This document shows, in pieces, positions 54,750-63,306 of a stretch of 64,000 nt of DNA. Source of the DNA: Imperialibacter sp. EC-SDR9 (GTDB taxonomy: Bacteria > Bacteroidota > Bacteroidia > Cytophagales > Cyclobacteriaceae); contig NZ_LR701578.1 in the NCBI RefSeq assembly GCF_902498805.1, forward strand, positions 186,001-250,000, read 5' to 3'. The position numbers and the translations under genes are program-made. The first letter of the stretch is position 1. The number at the start of each line of letters is the position of its first letter. The notes under the pieces were generated by a model. That model had not been told where the DNA came from. It saw nothing but the letters and a program-made list of their open reading frames with translations, and did no database searches.

Positions 54750-55495
54750 ATTCACTAGATATGGATGACGTACGAAAGTACGTGGAAGAAAACATTGGGA
54801 CATTTCACCAGAAAAGGATTGAGAAAGTCAATGGATTACGCCTAAAAGACGTTTTAGGTAAGAAGAACCCCTACCTATTCAGGGCAAAGAATGTGTTGAT
54901 TGCCAAAGATTTGGTGCAGGGGATCGTCGAGGCCTTCGTTTCTTCCAGTGAAGAGGGCATATTTGGCGACTGGCTAGAGGGCTTTGCTATTTACATTAAT
55001 GGGATAGTCTACAATGGCTGGAAGTCAGCTACGCCCGGTGTCGATCTGGAATTTGATAATGATGGGGTTAGAAATATAGTTTCAATAAAGTCGGGGCCAA
55101 ACTGGGGCAATGACAGCCAGATTAAGAAAATGACCGACAACTTCAATTCTGCCAGAAGGGTACTGAAAACCTCCGGAGCAAACATCAATGTGAAAGCAGT
55201 CAATGGTTGTTGTTATGGCAAGTCGTCAAAACAACACGAGTACAAAGAAAAAGGCGACTATTATAAGCTTTGCGGACAATCGTTTTGGGAGTTCATTTCT
55301 GGGAATCCAGAACTTTATAAAGAAATCATTGTCCCGCTTGGATACAAAGCGCAGGAGAAGAACGACGAGTTTATAGCCTCCTACTCACAGATGATCAACA
55401 AGTTTACGTTTGAGTTTTCAAAAGATTTCTGCGATTCGAAGGGTGCTATTAATTGGGATAAGCTGATTGAGTTCAATTCAAAAAGGAGAGATTAA
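54746..55495 (+). CDS. Type II restriction endonuclease, PmeII-like
   Basis: This protein of 249 residues starts at the ATG that overlaps the methyltransferase stop, which makes it the cognate endonuclease. It resembles a family that I recall as PmeII-like: VNGLRLKDVLGKKNPYLFRAKN near the N-terminus, then SATPGVDLEFDNDG and NIVSIKSGPNWGNDSQIKK. The D-x-E and IKSG pattern (Asp, Glu, Lys) fits the PD-(D/E)xK nuclease core. The recognition sequence cannot be read from the protein. Family assignment is from memory. Confidence 0.75.
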   Translation: MNSLDMDDVRKYVEENIGTFHQKRIEKVNGLRLKDVLGKKNPYLFRAKNVLIAKDLVQGIVEAFVSSSEEGIFGDWLEGFAIYINGIVYNGWKSATPGVDLEFDNDGVRNIVSIKSGPNWGNDSQIKKMTDNFNSARRVLKTSGANINVKAVNGCCYGKSSKQHEYKEKGDYYKLCGQSFWEFISGNPELYKEIIVPLGYKAQEKNDEFIASYSQMINKFTFEFSKDFCDSKGAINWDKLIEFNSKRRD

Positions 55496-55615
55496 TTGCT
55501 GGGTAAAATCCAACGGGGCCTGAATCACACCGACAATACATCAGCTTAATACCTGACAGAAATCATACTTTGCCGAAGGGCATCATTGCATTTTTGTAAA
55601 GTCAAACAAATAGCA

Positions 55616-55861
55616 ATGCCCATGCAAACTGACCTATTGTTCCAAAATGCCACCCACGAAGCATTCAATGCTTTAATTACAAACAAGTATATCTCAAGAA
55701 ATGCTGAGAGCATGAACACACTTTCTTTAGCCCTTAAATACGACTTGATCAGGTTGTCTTCGCTTGGGGTGGTAGTGTTTTTAGAAGACAGAATACAATT
55801 GGCAGAAGGGATGGAAAGTTGGGTGCAGCTCTATTGGAGTGAGGTGAGCAGAACCTGGTAA
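55616..55861 (+). CDS. Small protein of unknown function beside the R-M genes
   Basis: From the ATG at 55616 this gene codes for 81 residues, starting MPMQTDLLFQNATHEAF. The frame stays open to a TTG at 55586, which is less likely to be the start. No signal peptide or known motif is seen; the middle (SMNTLSLALKYDLIRLSSLG) looks helical. It lies 120 bases after the endonuclease gene on the same strand. It could be part of the restriction-modification module or an independent gene. It does not look like a C-protein controller. Confidence 0.4.
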   Translation: MPMQTDLLFQNATHEAFNALITNKYISRNAESMNTLSLALKYDLIRLSSLGVVVFLEDRIQLAEGMESWVQLYWSEVSRTW

Positions 55862-55871
55862 AAAGGCTGAA

Positions 55872-56510
55872 TTACTTCCTGTCCTTTTTCAACGATTTGA
55901 TAAACTGCGCCCAGGCGAAAGGATTGAGTAGCGGATTGCTTCTGGGCTGAAATTTATCCGTCATCGCCAGAAACTGTTGATTGGAATAATACCTGTAATT
56001 TTCCGAAGCGTCCATAGGTGCCCCTTGCATCATTCTCATCAAAATGTCCGCCCTGAGCACCTCTTCCATCTTACGATAGTCTTCGGCATCAGGCAACTTG
56101 AGGGCAAGCACAGCCTGCTTGAAGAGCTCTTCCGTGGGGTAGGGCAAAATTTCTATGGGTGGTAAATAAGTGGTGTCGGTAACGAGCTCAATAATGGCTG
56201 TAAAGTTTTCCCCTTTGTTGCCCGGAACAATGAAATGTTGCTTTTCAAAGCCAATGGCACTGATCACCACACTGTCTCCAACCAATGCAGGCATGGAGAA
56301 ATAACCATACACATTGGAAGTAGTACCTCTTCCGGCTTTCGGCACATACACGTGCACTCCCGGCACTCCCGAAACGCTGTCCTCTCCCAATATTACCCCG
56401 GAAAACTGGATGACCCTGCTTCCGCCCTGGGCCCAGCTTTCCTGATGTGCCACCAGCATAAATAGGAAGCACATAAAAGGCAGAAAATATTTAGAGATGA
56501 ACTTTGACAA
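55872..56510 (-). CDS. Exported carboxypeptidase-D-like beta-domain protein
   Basis: This is a 212-residue exported protein. The signal peptide (about 1-28, ending in ESWAQ) is followed by a carboxypeptidase regulatory-like domain: FSGVILGEDSVSGVPGVHVYVPKAGRGTTSNVYGYFSMPALVGD (about 36-80), then a helical tail that ends in Lys/Arg-rich residues. The domain is common at the N-terminus of Bacteroidota TonB receptors but here is not fused to one. The start is a TTG at 56510 with AAAGAAAGG ahead; the nearest ATG would cut the signal peptide short. Function unknown. Confidence 0.8.
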   Translation of the reverse strand: MSKFISKYFLPFMCFLFMLVAHQESWAQGGSRVIQFSGVILGEDSVSGVPGVHVYVPKAGRGTTSNVYGYFSMPALVGDSVVISAIGFEKQHFIVPGNKGENFTAIIELVTDTTYLPPIEILPYPTEELFKQAVLALKLPDAEDYRKMEEVLRADILMRMMQGAPMDASENYRYYSNQQFLAMTDKFQPRSNPLLNPFAWAQFIKSLKKDRK

Positions 56511-56648
56511 GCCTTTCTTTACTTATGAATTAAGAGGATACTAATTATGGGTTAATAGTTGCAATTGGGCCCTAAGCTACAAATTATTAGATCAATTGCA
56601 CAGGTTTTGTGTTACACGGATAAGCCGTAAACTTTCATTATTGTTCCC

Positions 56649-57038
56649 ATGAGGCTCAAAAACTTTAGTCTGCAATACGGAAACCAAATATTCAAATCCT
56701 TCTCGGAGGAGGCAAGAGTGCGTATTCTCTTTTTACTCTTCAATCAAAAAGAACTTTGCATTACCGATATTGAATTGTCTCTGGACTTTACTCAAACCAA
56801 AACGTCGAGGCACCTGACCTACCTGAGAAACGCCGGGCTGGTCAACGTCCGAAAAATAGACCAGTACGTTTTCTATTCTATCAAGGAGGAGGTGTCTGAC
56901 ATCGTTAGCCAAATATTTCAGTTTTTGCAGAAAGACGCCAGCCTCCAGAAAGACCTTGAAACCTTTCGAATCCTTTATTCGAACAGGGAGCTGGTAAAAA
57001 ACAAAATGGAAAAACGCCAGTTAACAGGCCTTAGATAA
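56649..57038 (+). CDS. ArsR-family winged-helix transcription regulator
   Basis: This is a 129-residue DNA-binding protein. The winged helix covers about residues 15-85: LFLLFNQKELCITDIELSLDFTQTKTSRHLTYLRNAGLVNVRKIDQYVFYSI, the layout of ArsR/SmtB regulators with recognition helix around QTKTSRHLTYL. The usual metal-binding Cys pair (ELCVCD) is only partly present (ELCITD), so the signal may not be a metal. It sits 4 bases ahead of the YjjG-like phosphatase and probably controls or shares its transcript. Confidence 0.88.
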   Translation: MRLKNFSLQYGNQIFKSFSEEARVRILFLLFNQKELCITDIELSLDFTQTKTSRHLTYLRNAGLVNVRKIDQYVFYSIKEEVSDIVSQIFQFLQKDASLQKDLETFRILYSNRELVKNKMEKRQLTGLR

Positions 57039-57042
57039 ATGT

Positions 57043-57741
57043 ATGGGCAAAAAATACAAACACCTTTTTTTCGACCTCGACCACACGTTGTGGGATTATG
57101 ATCAAAATGCCAGGGAGTCCCTCATGGAGCTCTATTCCATGTATGCTCTCAAAAACTTCGGTAAGTTCTCGGCGGAGCAGCTAGTTGATAAGTTTTTCCG
57201 GGTAAATACGCAGTTCTGGTATCTGTACGACCTTAAAAAAATTGACAAGGAGCACCTCAGAGAGGAGAGGTTCAGGACAGTGTTCAGAGAGCTGGGTTTC
57301 GCAGACATGGATCTTGCTTTTCAGTTTGGCGAGGACTATGTGAACCTATGCCCCACCAAAACGGCTGTGATGCCAGGAGCCATAGAGTTGCTTACCTACC
57401 TTGTTGAAAAATACCCGATTCACATCATTACCAATGGTTTTGACGACATCCAGTCGGTGAAGATCAAAAGCTCAGGCCTGGAGAAATTCTTCTCTGAAGT
57501 AATTACGTCTCAAAGAGCCGGCGCCCGCAAACCCTCCCCACAAATCTTCGAGTACGCCATGCAGCTCACCGGTGCCACACCAGCCACATCGGCCATGGTA
57601 GGCGACAACCTCGTTACTGACATTGGAGGAGCGAGAGGCCATGGCATAGATCACTTTTATTTCAACCCTGAAAAACTTCCACATACGGAACCAGTTACAC
57701 TCGAAATACATTCCCTTAGTGAATTGCATCACCATTTCTAA
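57043..57741 (+). CDS. HAD-family noncanonical pyrimidine nucleotidase (YjjG-like)
   Basis: This 232-residue phosphatase of the HAD superfamily resembles YjjG, which hydrolyses noncanonical pyrimidine nucleoside monophosphates and protects against mutagenic bases. HAD motif I is FFDLDHTLWDY (Asp 11 and 13), motif II ITNGFD, motif III Lys in GARKPSPQIFEYA, and motif IV MVGDNLVTDIGGA. A helical cap lies at about 15-95. It follows the ArsR-type gene after 4 bases. Confidence 0.87.
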   Translation: MGKKYKHLFFDLDHTLWDYDQNARESLMELYSMYALKNFGKFSAEQLVDKFFRVNTQFWYLYDLKKIDKEHLREERFRTVFRELGFADMDLAFQFGEDYVNLCPTKTAVMPGAIELLTYLVEKYPIHIITNGFDDIQSVKIKSSGLEKFFSEVITSQRAGARKPSPQIFEYAMQLTGATPATSAMVGDNLVTDIGGARGHGIDHFYFNPEKLPHTEPVTLEIHSLSELHHHF

Positions 57742-57811
57742 AGGTTTTTAGGCCGGTGGTGAGTAAATTCGCCCCTCAATTTATTGCAGTCGACAAAACC
57801 AAATAAACAAC

Positions 57812-59440
57812 ATGTCATTAGCGATTTTTAAGACCCCCAAACCAACCAACGAACCTGTTCTCAGCTACGCACCCGGCACACCCGAACGGACAGCACTCCA
57901 AAAGGAACTGAAGGAGCTGAAGTCAAAAGAGGCTGATATTCCTATGTACATCGGAAGTGAAGAAGTGCGGACCGGAAAGAAGATTCGGATGTCGCCGCCT
58001 CACGACCACAAACACACTCTAGGCTACTTTCACGAAGGAGATGCCAGCCATGTGGAGCAGGCCGTTAACGCTGCGCTTGGCGCCAAAAAGGCATGGGCAG
58101 AGATGAGCTGGGAGCACAGGGCAAGTATTTTCCTCAAAGCCGCCGACCTTCTGGCGGGCCCCTACAGGGCAAAAATAAACGCCGCCACCATGCTCGGGCA
58201 GTCGAAAAATGCTTTTCAGGCAGAAATTGATGCCGCCTGTGAATTCATTGATTTCCTAAAATTCAATGCGGCCTTTATGGTGGAGCTGTTTCACCAGCAG
58301 CCCGACTCGGCGCCAGGCATGTGGAACCGTATGGACTACCGGCCACTTGAGGGCTTTGTATTTGCCATCACACCCTTCAACTTCACCTCTATTGCAGGCA
58401 ACCTGCCAGCAGCTCCAGCGCTGATCGGTAATACGGTCATCTGGAAGCCGGCATATACCCAGGTGTATTCGGCACAGGTGATCATGGAGGTGTTCAAAGA
58501 AGCGGGCTTGCCCGATGGCGTCATCAATCTTATCTATGTGGATGGACCTGTGGCCGGTGATGTTATTTTCAACCACAAAGATTTTGCGGGTCTCCATTTC
58601 ACTGGCAGCACTGGTGTTTTTCAACAGCTTTGGAAGACCATTGGCCAGAACATTACCAAATACAGGACTTACCCCCGCATTGTGGGCGAGACTGGCGGCA
58701 AGGACTTTATCATTGCCCACAAATCGACGAATGCAAAAGAGCTGGCTACCGCTATTATCCGTGGTGCATTTGAGTTTCAGGGGCAAAAGTGCTCGGCTGC
58801 CTCAAGGGCGTACATTCCTGACAACCTCTGGCCCGATGTGGAAAAGTATATTCTTGAGGATTTAAAGCATGTGAAAATGGGTGACGTCGAAGATTTCGGC
58901 AATTTTGTGAATGCTGTGATCGACGAGCGCTCATTCAACAAAATCACCAAATATATTGATGAGGCCAAGAAAAGTCCCATGGTGGAAGTGGTTGCCGGTG
59001 GCAACTACGATAACAGCAAAGGCTGGTTCATAGAGCCTACCGTGCTGCTTGCCAAAGACCCGATGTATGTAACCATGTGCGAAGAACTATTCGGCCCGGT
59101 GCTAACGGTTTACGTGTACCAGGCCGAGCGCTACGAAGAGGCATTGGAACTGGTGGATAGCACTTCGCCTTATGCTTTGACAGGCGCCATTTTCTCGAAG
59201 GATCGTTATGCCATCGAGCTGGCCATGAGCAAACTCATGCATGCCGCAGGCAATTTTTACATCAATGATAAACCAACAGGAGCCGTCGTAGGCCAGCAGC
59301 CTTTTGGTGGTGCCAGGGGGTCAGGAACCAACGACAAGGCGGGTTCTATTCTTAATTTGATTCGGTGGGTGCAGCCAAGAACCATTAAGGAAACCTTTGC
59401 TCCGCCAACGGATTTTAGGTACCCATTTTTAAGTAAATAA
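57812..59440 (+). CDS. pruA: L-glutamate gamma-semialdehyde dehydrogenase (1-pyrroline-5-carboxylate dehydrogenase)
   Basis: This 542-residue NAD(P)-dependent aldehyde dehydrogenase oxidises glutamate semialdehyde to glutamate, the second step of proline breakdown. The aldehyde dehydrogenase core is intact: the catalytic Glu in IVGETGGKDF and the catalytic Cys in FQGQKCSAASRAYIP, plus the nucleotide-binding FTGSTGVFQQLW. The length and N-terminal FKTPKPTNEPVLSYAPGTPER suit the long P5C dehydrogenase type. Proline dehydrogenase is not in the window. A terminator follows directly. Confidence 0.93.
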   Translation: MSLAIFKTPKPTNEPVLSYAPGTPERTALQKELKELKSKEADIPMYIGSEEVRTGKKIRMSPPHDHKHTLGYFHEGDASHVEQAVNAALGAKKAWAEMSWEHRASIFLKAADLLAGPYRAKINAATMLGQSKNAFQAEIDAACEFIDFLKFNAAFMVELFHQQPDSAPGMWNRMDYRPLEGFVFAITPFNFTSIAGNLPAAPALIGNTVIWKPAYTQVYSAQVIMEVFKEAGLPDGVINLIYVDGPVAGDVIFNHKDFAGLHFTGSTGVFQQLWKTIGQNITKYRTYPRIVGETGGKDFIIAHKSTNAKELATAIIRGAFEFQGQKCSAASRAYIPDNLWPDVEKYILEDLKHVKMGDVEDFGNFVNAVIDERSFNKITKYIDEAKKSPMVEVVAGGNYDNSKGWFIEPTVLLAKDPMYVTMCEELFGPVLTVYVYQAERYEEALELVDSTSPYALTGAIFSKDRYAIELAMSKLMHAAGNFYINDKPTGAVVGQQPFGGARGSGTNDKAGSILNLIRWVQPRTIKETFAPPTDFRYPFLSK

Positions 59441-59442
59441 CG

Positions 59443-59468
59443 AAAAAGCCCTTCAAAGGGCTTTTTTT
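59443..59468 (+). terminator. Rho-independent terminator after P5C dehydrogenase
   Basis: AAAAAGCCCTT and AGGGCTTTTTT with a CAA loop, starting 3 bases after the stop codon, give a strong hairpin with a T-run. Confidence 0.88.
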
Positions 59469-59495
59469 ATTGACTTATAGAGATAAATTAGCTCT

Positions 59496-59897
59496 ATGGA
59501 AAACATCAGAACGCAGTTGTCGCTCCTCATTACCCTTGCCAACAGTGATGGTGAATTTCATGAAAGAGAAAGGCACGTCATAGAACGAGTGGCGAGGTCA
59601 GGGGATATCTCGCAGGAAGAACTGGAGCTTTTGATCAAGCAGCCCGACCCTGTCGAAGGCCTTGACAAGATGCCCTACGACGATCGCTTTGATTATCTCT
59701 ACAATGTCATTCTGCTCATGAAGGCAGACAGCGTTATTCAGGACTCTGAACTTTTGTTCTGTCAAAAGATAGCCAACTCTCTGGGCTTTCAACTAGCCGC
59801 ATTTATGGAGTTGTATCCTCACGTGCACATCAATATGAAGGCACCGGAAGAGCTGAGGATGATGAGAAAGAAACTTCAGGACTACCACGCCGACTAG
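59496..59897 (+). CDS. TerB-like protein
   Basis: This 133-residue helical cytosolic protein resembles the TerB/DjlA-like fold. The first helices show LLITLANSDGEFHERERHVIERVA, and a second copy of the pattern appears in VILLMKADSVIQDSELLFCQKIA, both with the acidic loop (DGEFHERE, DSVIQDSE) that TerB uses for metal. The true biochemical role is not known. It is transcribed separately, downstream of a terminator, and ends convergent with the DUF4407 gene. Confidence 0.8.
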   Translation: MENIRTQLSLLITLANSDGEFHERERHVIERVARSGDISQEELELLIKQPDPVEGLDKMPYDDRFDYLYNVILLMKADSVIQDSELLFCQKIANSLGFQLAAFMELYPHVHINMKAPEELRMMRKKLQDYHAD

Positions 59898-60896
59898 TTA
59901 CCCCTTCCAGGCCAGCTCTTTTTCAAGTGCAGTGTCCAGCCTGTGAATCTTTGATTTTCTGTAATTAGCGAAGGCATGTTCATGTGCTTCCAACAAATCA
60001 TCGTAAGGCCCCCTGGGGCTCATGAGTTTTACCAAAACGGGCGAAGCTTCTATCATTACAAATAGAAGCATGATGAAAATATTGGCAAATGCTATTGAAG
60101 AATGCTTGTTGGTAAGCCGGTCCAATGATTCGAGTTGCAATGCCAGCCCATCAATATTCGAAACATCAATTTTGGCCAGTTCATTGGCTTGCAGTAGCGC
60201 TGCTGAATCTTGCTTTTCCCGTAGGGCTGAAATCAGAGCAGAGTGATTTGCTTTGAGCTCTTTCAGTTCAGTTTCGGCTCTTTCAGCATTTGCTTTCTTC
60301 ACAGCATAAATAGGTCCCAGATTACGACGACCCGACCCGCCCGTTCCGTCCGCTTCTTCCTGGGCCATCCTCACGAGTTCATCTCGTTTTGCCTCCTTGC
60401 TGGCAATTTGAGTTTCCAGCTGGCTGAGTTCGGCCTTGTATCCTGCTATCAGGGGTGAATAGCGTGATGCAATCATTTCTACTTCAACAGCTTTTTGTTC
60501 TTCTTTGATAAGGACAAGCTCGGCTTCTATTTCAGGCTGAAATATCCGCAGCTCCAGAGGCTTTGCTACCACTATGGCTATCAACACTGCCAGCACGATT
60601 CTTGGTGCGGCCATTAGCCACTCCTCCCATTTGTTTTCGTTTTTCTTTAAGCTGGAAACCAGAAAGCGATCGAGGTTGAATATCATAAGCCCCCAAAGCA
60701 GACCAAATAGCACTGCGACCCAGTAATTGCTAAAAACAGAATATAGAGCAAAACCTCCACTTACAGCCGCCAAAAGACCTGTGAAGAACACGGCACCGCC
60801 AATGCTCACAAACCGGGCTGACTCTGTTGAGCACCTTTTCAGGAGCGAAGGAGAAGCTCCAGAACAGAACCAGAAGAAAGAGGTAATTTTTTTCAT
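59898..60896 (-). CDS. DUF4407 family membrane protein
   Basis: This 332-residue protein begins with MKKITSFFWFCSGASPSLL at 60896 (a frame opening at 60929 adds 11 hydrophobic residues and is less likely). Four membrane segments are at about 30-50, 55-80, 95-115 and 265-285, with a coiled-coil region (about 120-250) between the third and fourth. This order and RFVSIGGAVFFTGLLAAVSGGFALY match DUF4407. The family is found in Bacteroidota and Actinobacteria, role unknown. It converges with the TerB-like gene without a gap. Confidence 0.86.
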   Translation of the reverse strand: MKKITSFFWFCSGASPSLLKRCSTESARFVSIGGAVFFTGLLAAVSGGFALYSVFSNYWVAVLFGLLWGLMIFNLDRFLVSSLKKNENKWEEWLMAAPRIVLAVLIAIVVAKPLELRIFQPEIEAELVLIKEEQKAVEVEMIASRYSPLIAGYKAELSQLETQIASKEAKRDELVRMAQEEADGTGGSGRRNLGPIYAVKKANAERAETELKELKANHSALISALREKQDSAALLQANELAKIDVSNIDGLALQLESLDRLTNKHSSIAFANIFIMLLFVMIEASPVLVKLMSPRGPYDDLLEAHEHAFANYRKSKIHRLDTALEKELAWKG

Positions 60897-61081
60897 CGAA
60901 CACTTTATTGAAAGGAATAACGACAGCAACGCTAATAAGTTGCATTAAAAGGTTCCTTTTTATACACAGTAGCAAGGTCGACCTGTTTTAGCATCCGTGC
61001 TGGTGGGTAGTACTAAATACCCCGTATGAGCGATTTTCTCGAAATGCGATTATCTGGTACTTAGCACCAAATTAATCGACT

Positions 61082-62770
61082 ATGAAAAAGATAGGATTAC
61101 TCATACCGTTTGTCTTTTTACTGGCCACTGAGGTTTCTAAAGCACAGGAAAAAAGAGGCTTAAAGTTGGGTGAAAAAATAGGTAAACTAACAGCCAAGCT
61201 GATGACCTCGAAAACCTCTAACCTGGGGGAGGCGGCTGTGCTGGTGCACCATATCAACGGAATGCACACCATGGAAGCCCGGATTTCCGGCCAGGAGGTA
61301 TATCCCGAAGATTTTAAGGAAGGCGATGTTGCCGTGGCAATATTTTTCTCAAAAGCAGAAGGCCTTGGAATGCTCAATATAGATGGCTCAGTAACCAGTG
61401 AGGGCAAGGAGTTGACTTCAACGGGTTTGGGGTATTACATGATCGAGCTTGAGCCTGGCGATCTTACCCCAAAAACAGTGAATGTGGAAACTGTAACAGG
61501 AGACAAAGCTTCTTTCACTATCAAGCCTGTGCCCTCGGTGAAGATTTTGTCTGTAAATGGGTCGACGACAAACGCTCAGATCGAGCTGTCCAAAGACATC
61601 GAGCTGGTGCTGGAAAATGGCTCCGGCCATGAAGGCAGCCTTTTAAATGTGGCGCTGGTAACTGACGTGGCCGGTGCCCGAGGATTCAACTACTTCGCTT
61701 CATTCAGGTCAACCGATAAAATAGTTATCCCCAGGGAAGCTTTCAGCAACCCTACTATTTCGGGTAGTGTAAATGGTGTGGGCAACTACAACCAGGGCGA
61801 GAACTACCTGATAGTGGAACGATATGTGCAAGCACCGACCGACAAGCAGTCGACTGCTGCTGCGGAGCTTCAGAGCAGGGCTTATGGCTCAATGAAAGTG
61901 AACGTGTCAGGCAAACAACAGGAGAGTGTTTATGGGTCGACTAGTGTAAAAGGTAAAATAGACAATCCAGCCGGCGTCTTGAATTTTGCAGCAAGTAAGC
62001 CCAATGCTGCCACAGGGGCGCCATTTTCGCAAGGGTCGAAATTTGCAGTGTCATCGCTTTCGGTACGGGGTGTTTTGTTCAAGCAGGAAGTGGATGAATC
62101 TGTTTCTTATGGTTACAACACCAAAATCACCACCACTACCACCACCACCTATCAGTTTCCAAAACTGCCCGATGCTTTTTGGGATCAACTGCTTAGCAAC
62201 ATGTACGCTGACATTGTCACCATGTTCAAGGAAGAGTTCGATATCGAAATGGTGCCTACTGAAAAGCTGACTGCATCTTCTTACTACAAAGAGTTTTATC
62301 CGGTAAAAGAAAAGAATACAGATGAGCTGATTGTGAAGACCTACAAAAACACTGTCAATATGCAGCCAACGAAGATCGCCGACATTTTCGGATCAGTATC
62401 CACCAACATGACTTCTGACAGGCCAATCATTAACCTGATGAAGGACGCAGATGTTGATGGCCTGATCAATGTGCAGATGGACTTACAGATTGCAGGCGAC
62501 AACAACGACAAAATTATCCTGATCCCACGGCTCAACTTTTTTATTCAGGGAAGAGAGGAGACCTACACCAACAAGGACGTCCAATATGGCTCCGGCTGGG
62601 TAGCAGCCTCCGATGGCAAACCATTCTCCGAGTCTGAGTTTAATGATATCAACGCTCTGAACAGCATTGTGAGAAAAGACGACATGATGAACGCCCTGAG
62701 GGACGCAATGACACGCCTGAGAGAAGCCGAAATAGAAAGAGGCTACGACAAGATCTGGGCATTAAAATAA
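61082..62770 (+). CDS. Exported protein of unknown function with poly-threonine tract
   Basis: I do not recognise this 562-residue protein. It begins with a signal peptide (residues 1-21, ending in SKAQ). The mature part is mostly beta-rich in its first half (about 22-330) and more mixed after that. A run of seven threonines near residue 350 comes from an ACC codon repeat (62129-62149). No catalytic motif was found. A hairpin terminator follows 30 bases after the stop. It could be a surface or periplasmic protein. Confidence 0.7.
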   Translation: MKKIGLLIPFVFLLATEVSKAQEKRGLKLGEKIGKLTAKLMTSKTSNLGEAAVLVHHINGMHTMEARISGQEVYPEDFKEGDVAVAIFFSKAEGLGMLNIDGSVTSEGKELTSTGLGYYMIELEPGDLTPKTVNVETVTGDKASFTIKPVPSVKILSVNGSTTNAQIELSKDIELVLENGSGHEGSLLNVALVTDVAGARGFNYFASFRSTDKIVIPREAFSNPTISGSVNGVGNYNQGENYLIVERYVQAPTDKQSTAAAELQSRAYGSMKVNVSGKQQESVYGSTSVKGKIDNPAGVLNFAASKPNAATGAPFSQGSKFAVSSLSVRGVLFKQEVDESVSYGYNTKITTTTTTTYQFPKLPDAFWDQLLSNMYADIVTMFKEEFDIEMVPTEKLTASSYYKEFYPVKEKNTDELIVKTYKNTVNMQPTKIADIFGSVSTNMTSDRPIINLMKDADVDGLINVQMDLQIAGDNNDKIILIPRLNFFIQGREETYTNKDVQYGSGWVAASDGKPFSESEFNDINALNSIVRKDDMMNALRDAMTRLREAEIERGYDKIWALK

Positions 62771-62796
62771 AATAGTTGGCTAAACATCGCATCCAG

Positions 62797-62830
62797 GAAA
62801 GGCCGGTCAATTAAGATCGGCTTTTCTTTT
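62797..62830 (+). terminator. Rho-independent terminator
   Basis: GAAAGGCCGGTC and GATCGGCTTTTC form a stem with an AATTAA loop, and a T-rich run follows. It lies 27 bases after the unknown exported gene. Confidence 0.75.
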
Positions 62831-62906
62831 TCTCTCCCAACACTTCCCATCTTGTTTGGTATTTCGAAAAGGCCTATTTTGAATTGAATTCGAAAATTAT
62901 CAATCT

Positions 62907-63239
62907 ATGAAAAGGAAACTATTTACATCTATTCTTGCCCTGGCGGCATTTACGTTGGTTTTCGGCACCAGTGCTTTGGCTGCCGGAACAGAGCCGATGA
63001 CAAAAGAGCAACTTAACAGCCTTACAGAAGAGCAGGCCGAAGAGCGAGTGACTCAGCTGACCCAAAGGGTGAATGAGATCAAAGAGTTGAAAAAAAATGA
63101 ACTCTCAAAGGAAGATCGCAAGGAGGTGAAGAAAGAACTGAGAGAGATCAAGAAAGAACTGGATTTCTTGAACAATAAGCTTACATTGTCAGTAGGTGCT
63201 GTAATTATCATAGTACTACTGATCATTCTTATTTTCTAA
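62907..63239 (+). CDS. Small exported coiled-coil protein with C-terminal membrane helix
   Basis: This 110-residue protein has a signal peptide (about 1-26, ending in SALAA), a highly charged coiled coil (about 35-92; SLTEEQAEERVTQLTQRV and similar) and a C-terminal membrane helix VGAVIIIVLLIILIF with almost no tail. The layout would place the coiled coil in the periplasm, anchored to the inner membrane. I cannot name a function; such genes are frequent in Bacteroidota. It ends at a bidirectional terminator shared with the peptidase gene. Confidence 0.75.
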   Translation: MKRKLFTSILALAAFTLVFGTSALAAGTEPMTKEQLNSLTEEQAEERVTQLTQRVNEIKELKKNELSKEDRKEVKKELREIKKELDFLNNKLTLSVGAVIIIVLLIILIF

Positions 63240-63257
63240 TCCTCCTTTTAGGAAAAT

Positions 63258-63293
63258 AAAAAGGCGATTGGTTCAGACCGATCGCCTTTTTTG
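63258..63293. terminator. Bidirectional terminator between convergent genes
   Basis: A stem formed by AAAAAGGCGATTGG and CCGATCGCCTTTTTT (with one G-T pair) and a short TTCAGA loop lies between the two stop codons, with A-run and T-run flanks for both directions. Confidence 0.85.
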
Positions 63294-63306
63294 TTGCTTC
63301 TCAGCA

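Noticed and set aside
53199-55861. Larger defence island around the restriction-modification genes
   Set aside because: Only the methyltransferase, the nuclease and one small unknown gene are present; flanking genes are ordinary (ABC permeases, exported beta-domain protein), with no integrase, repeats or tRNA site.
58256-58786. Open frame of 176 codons on the minus strand
   Set aside because: Complement of the P5C dehydrogenase core; the sense gene has all catalytic residues.
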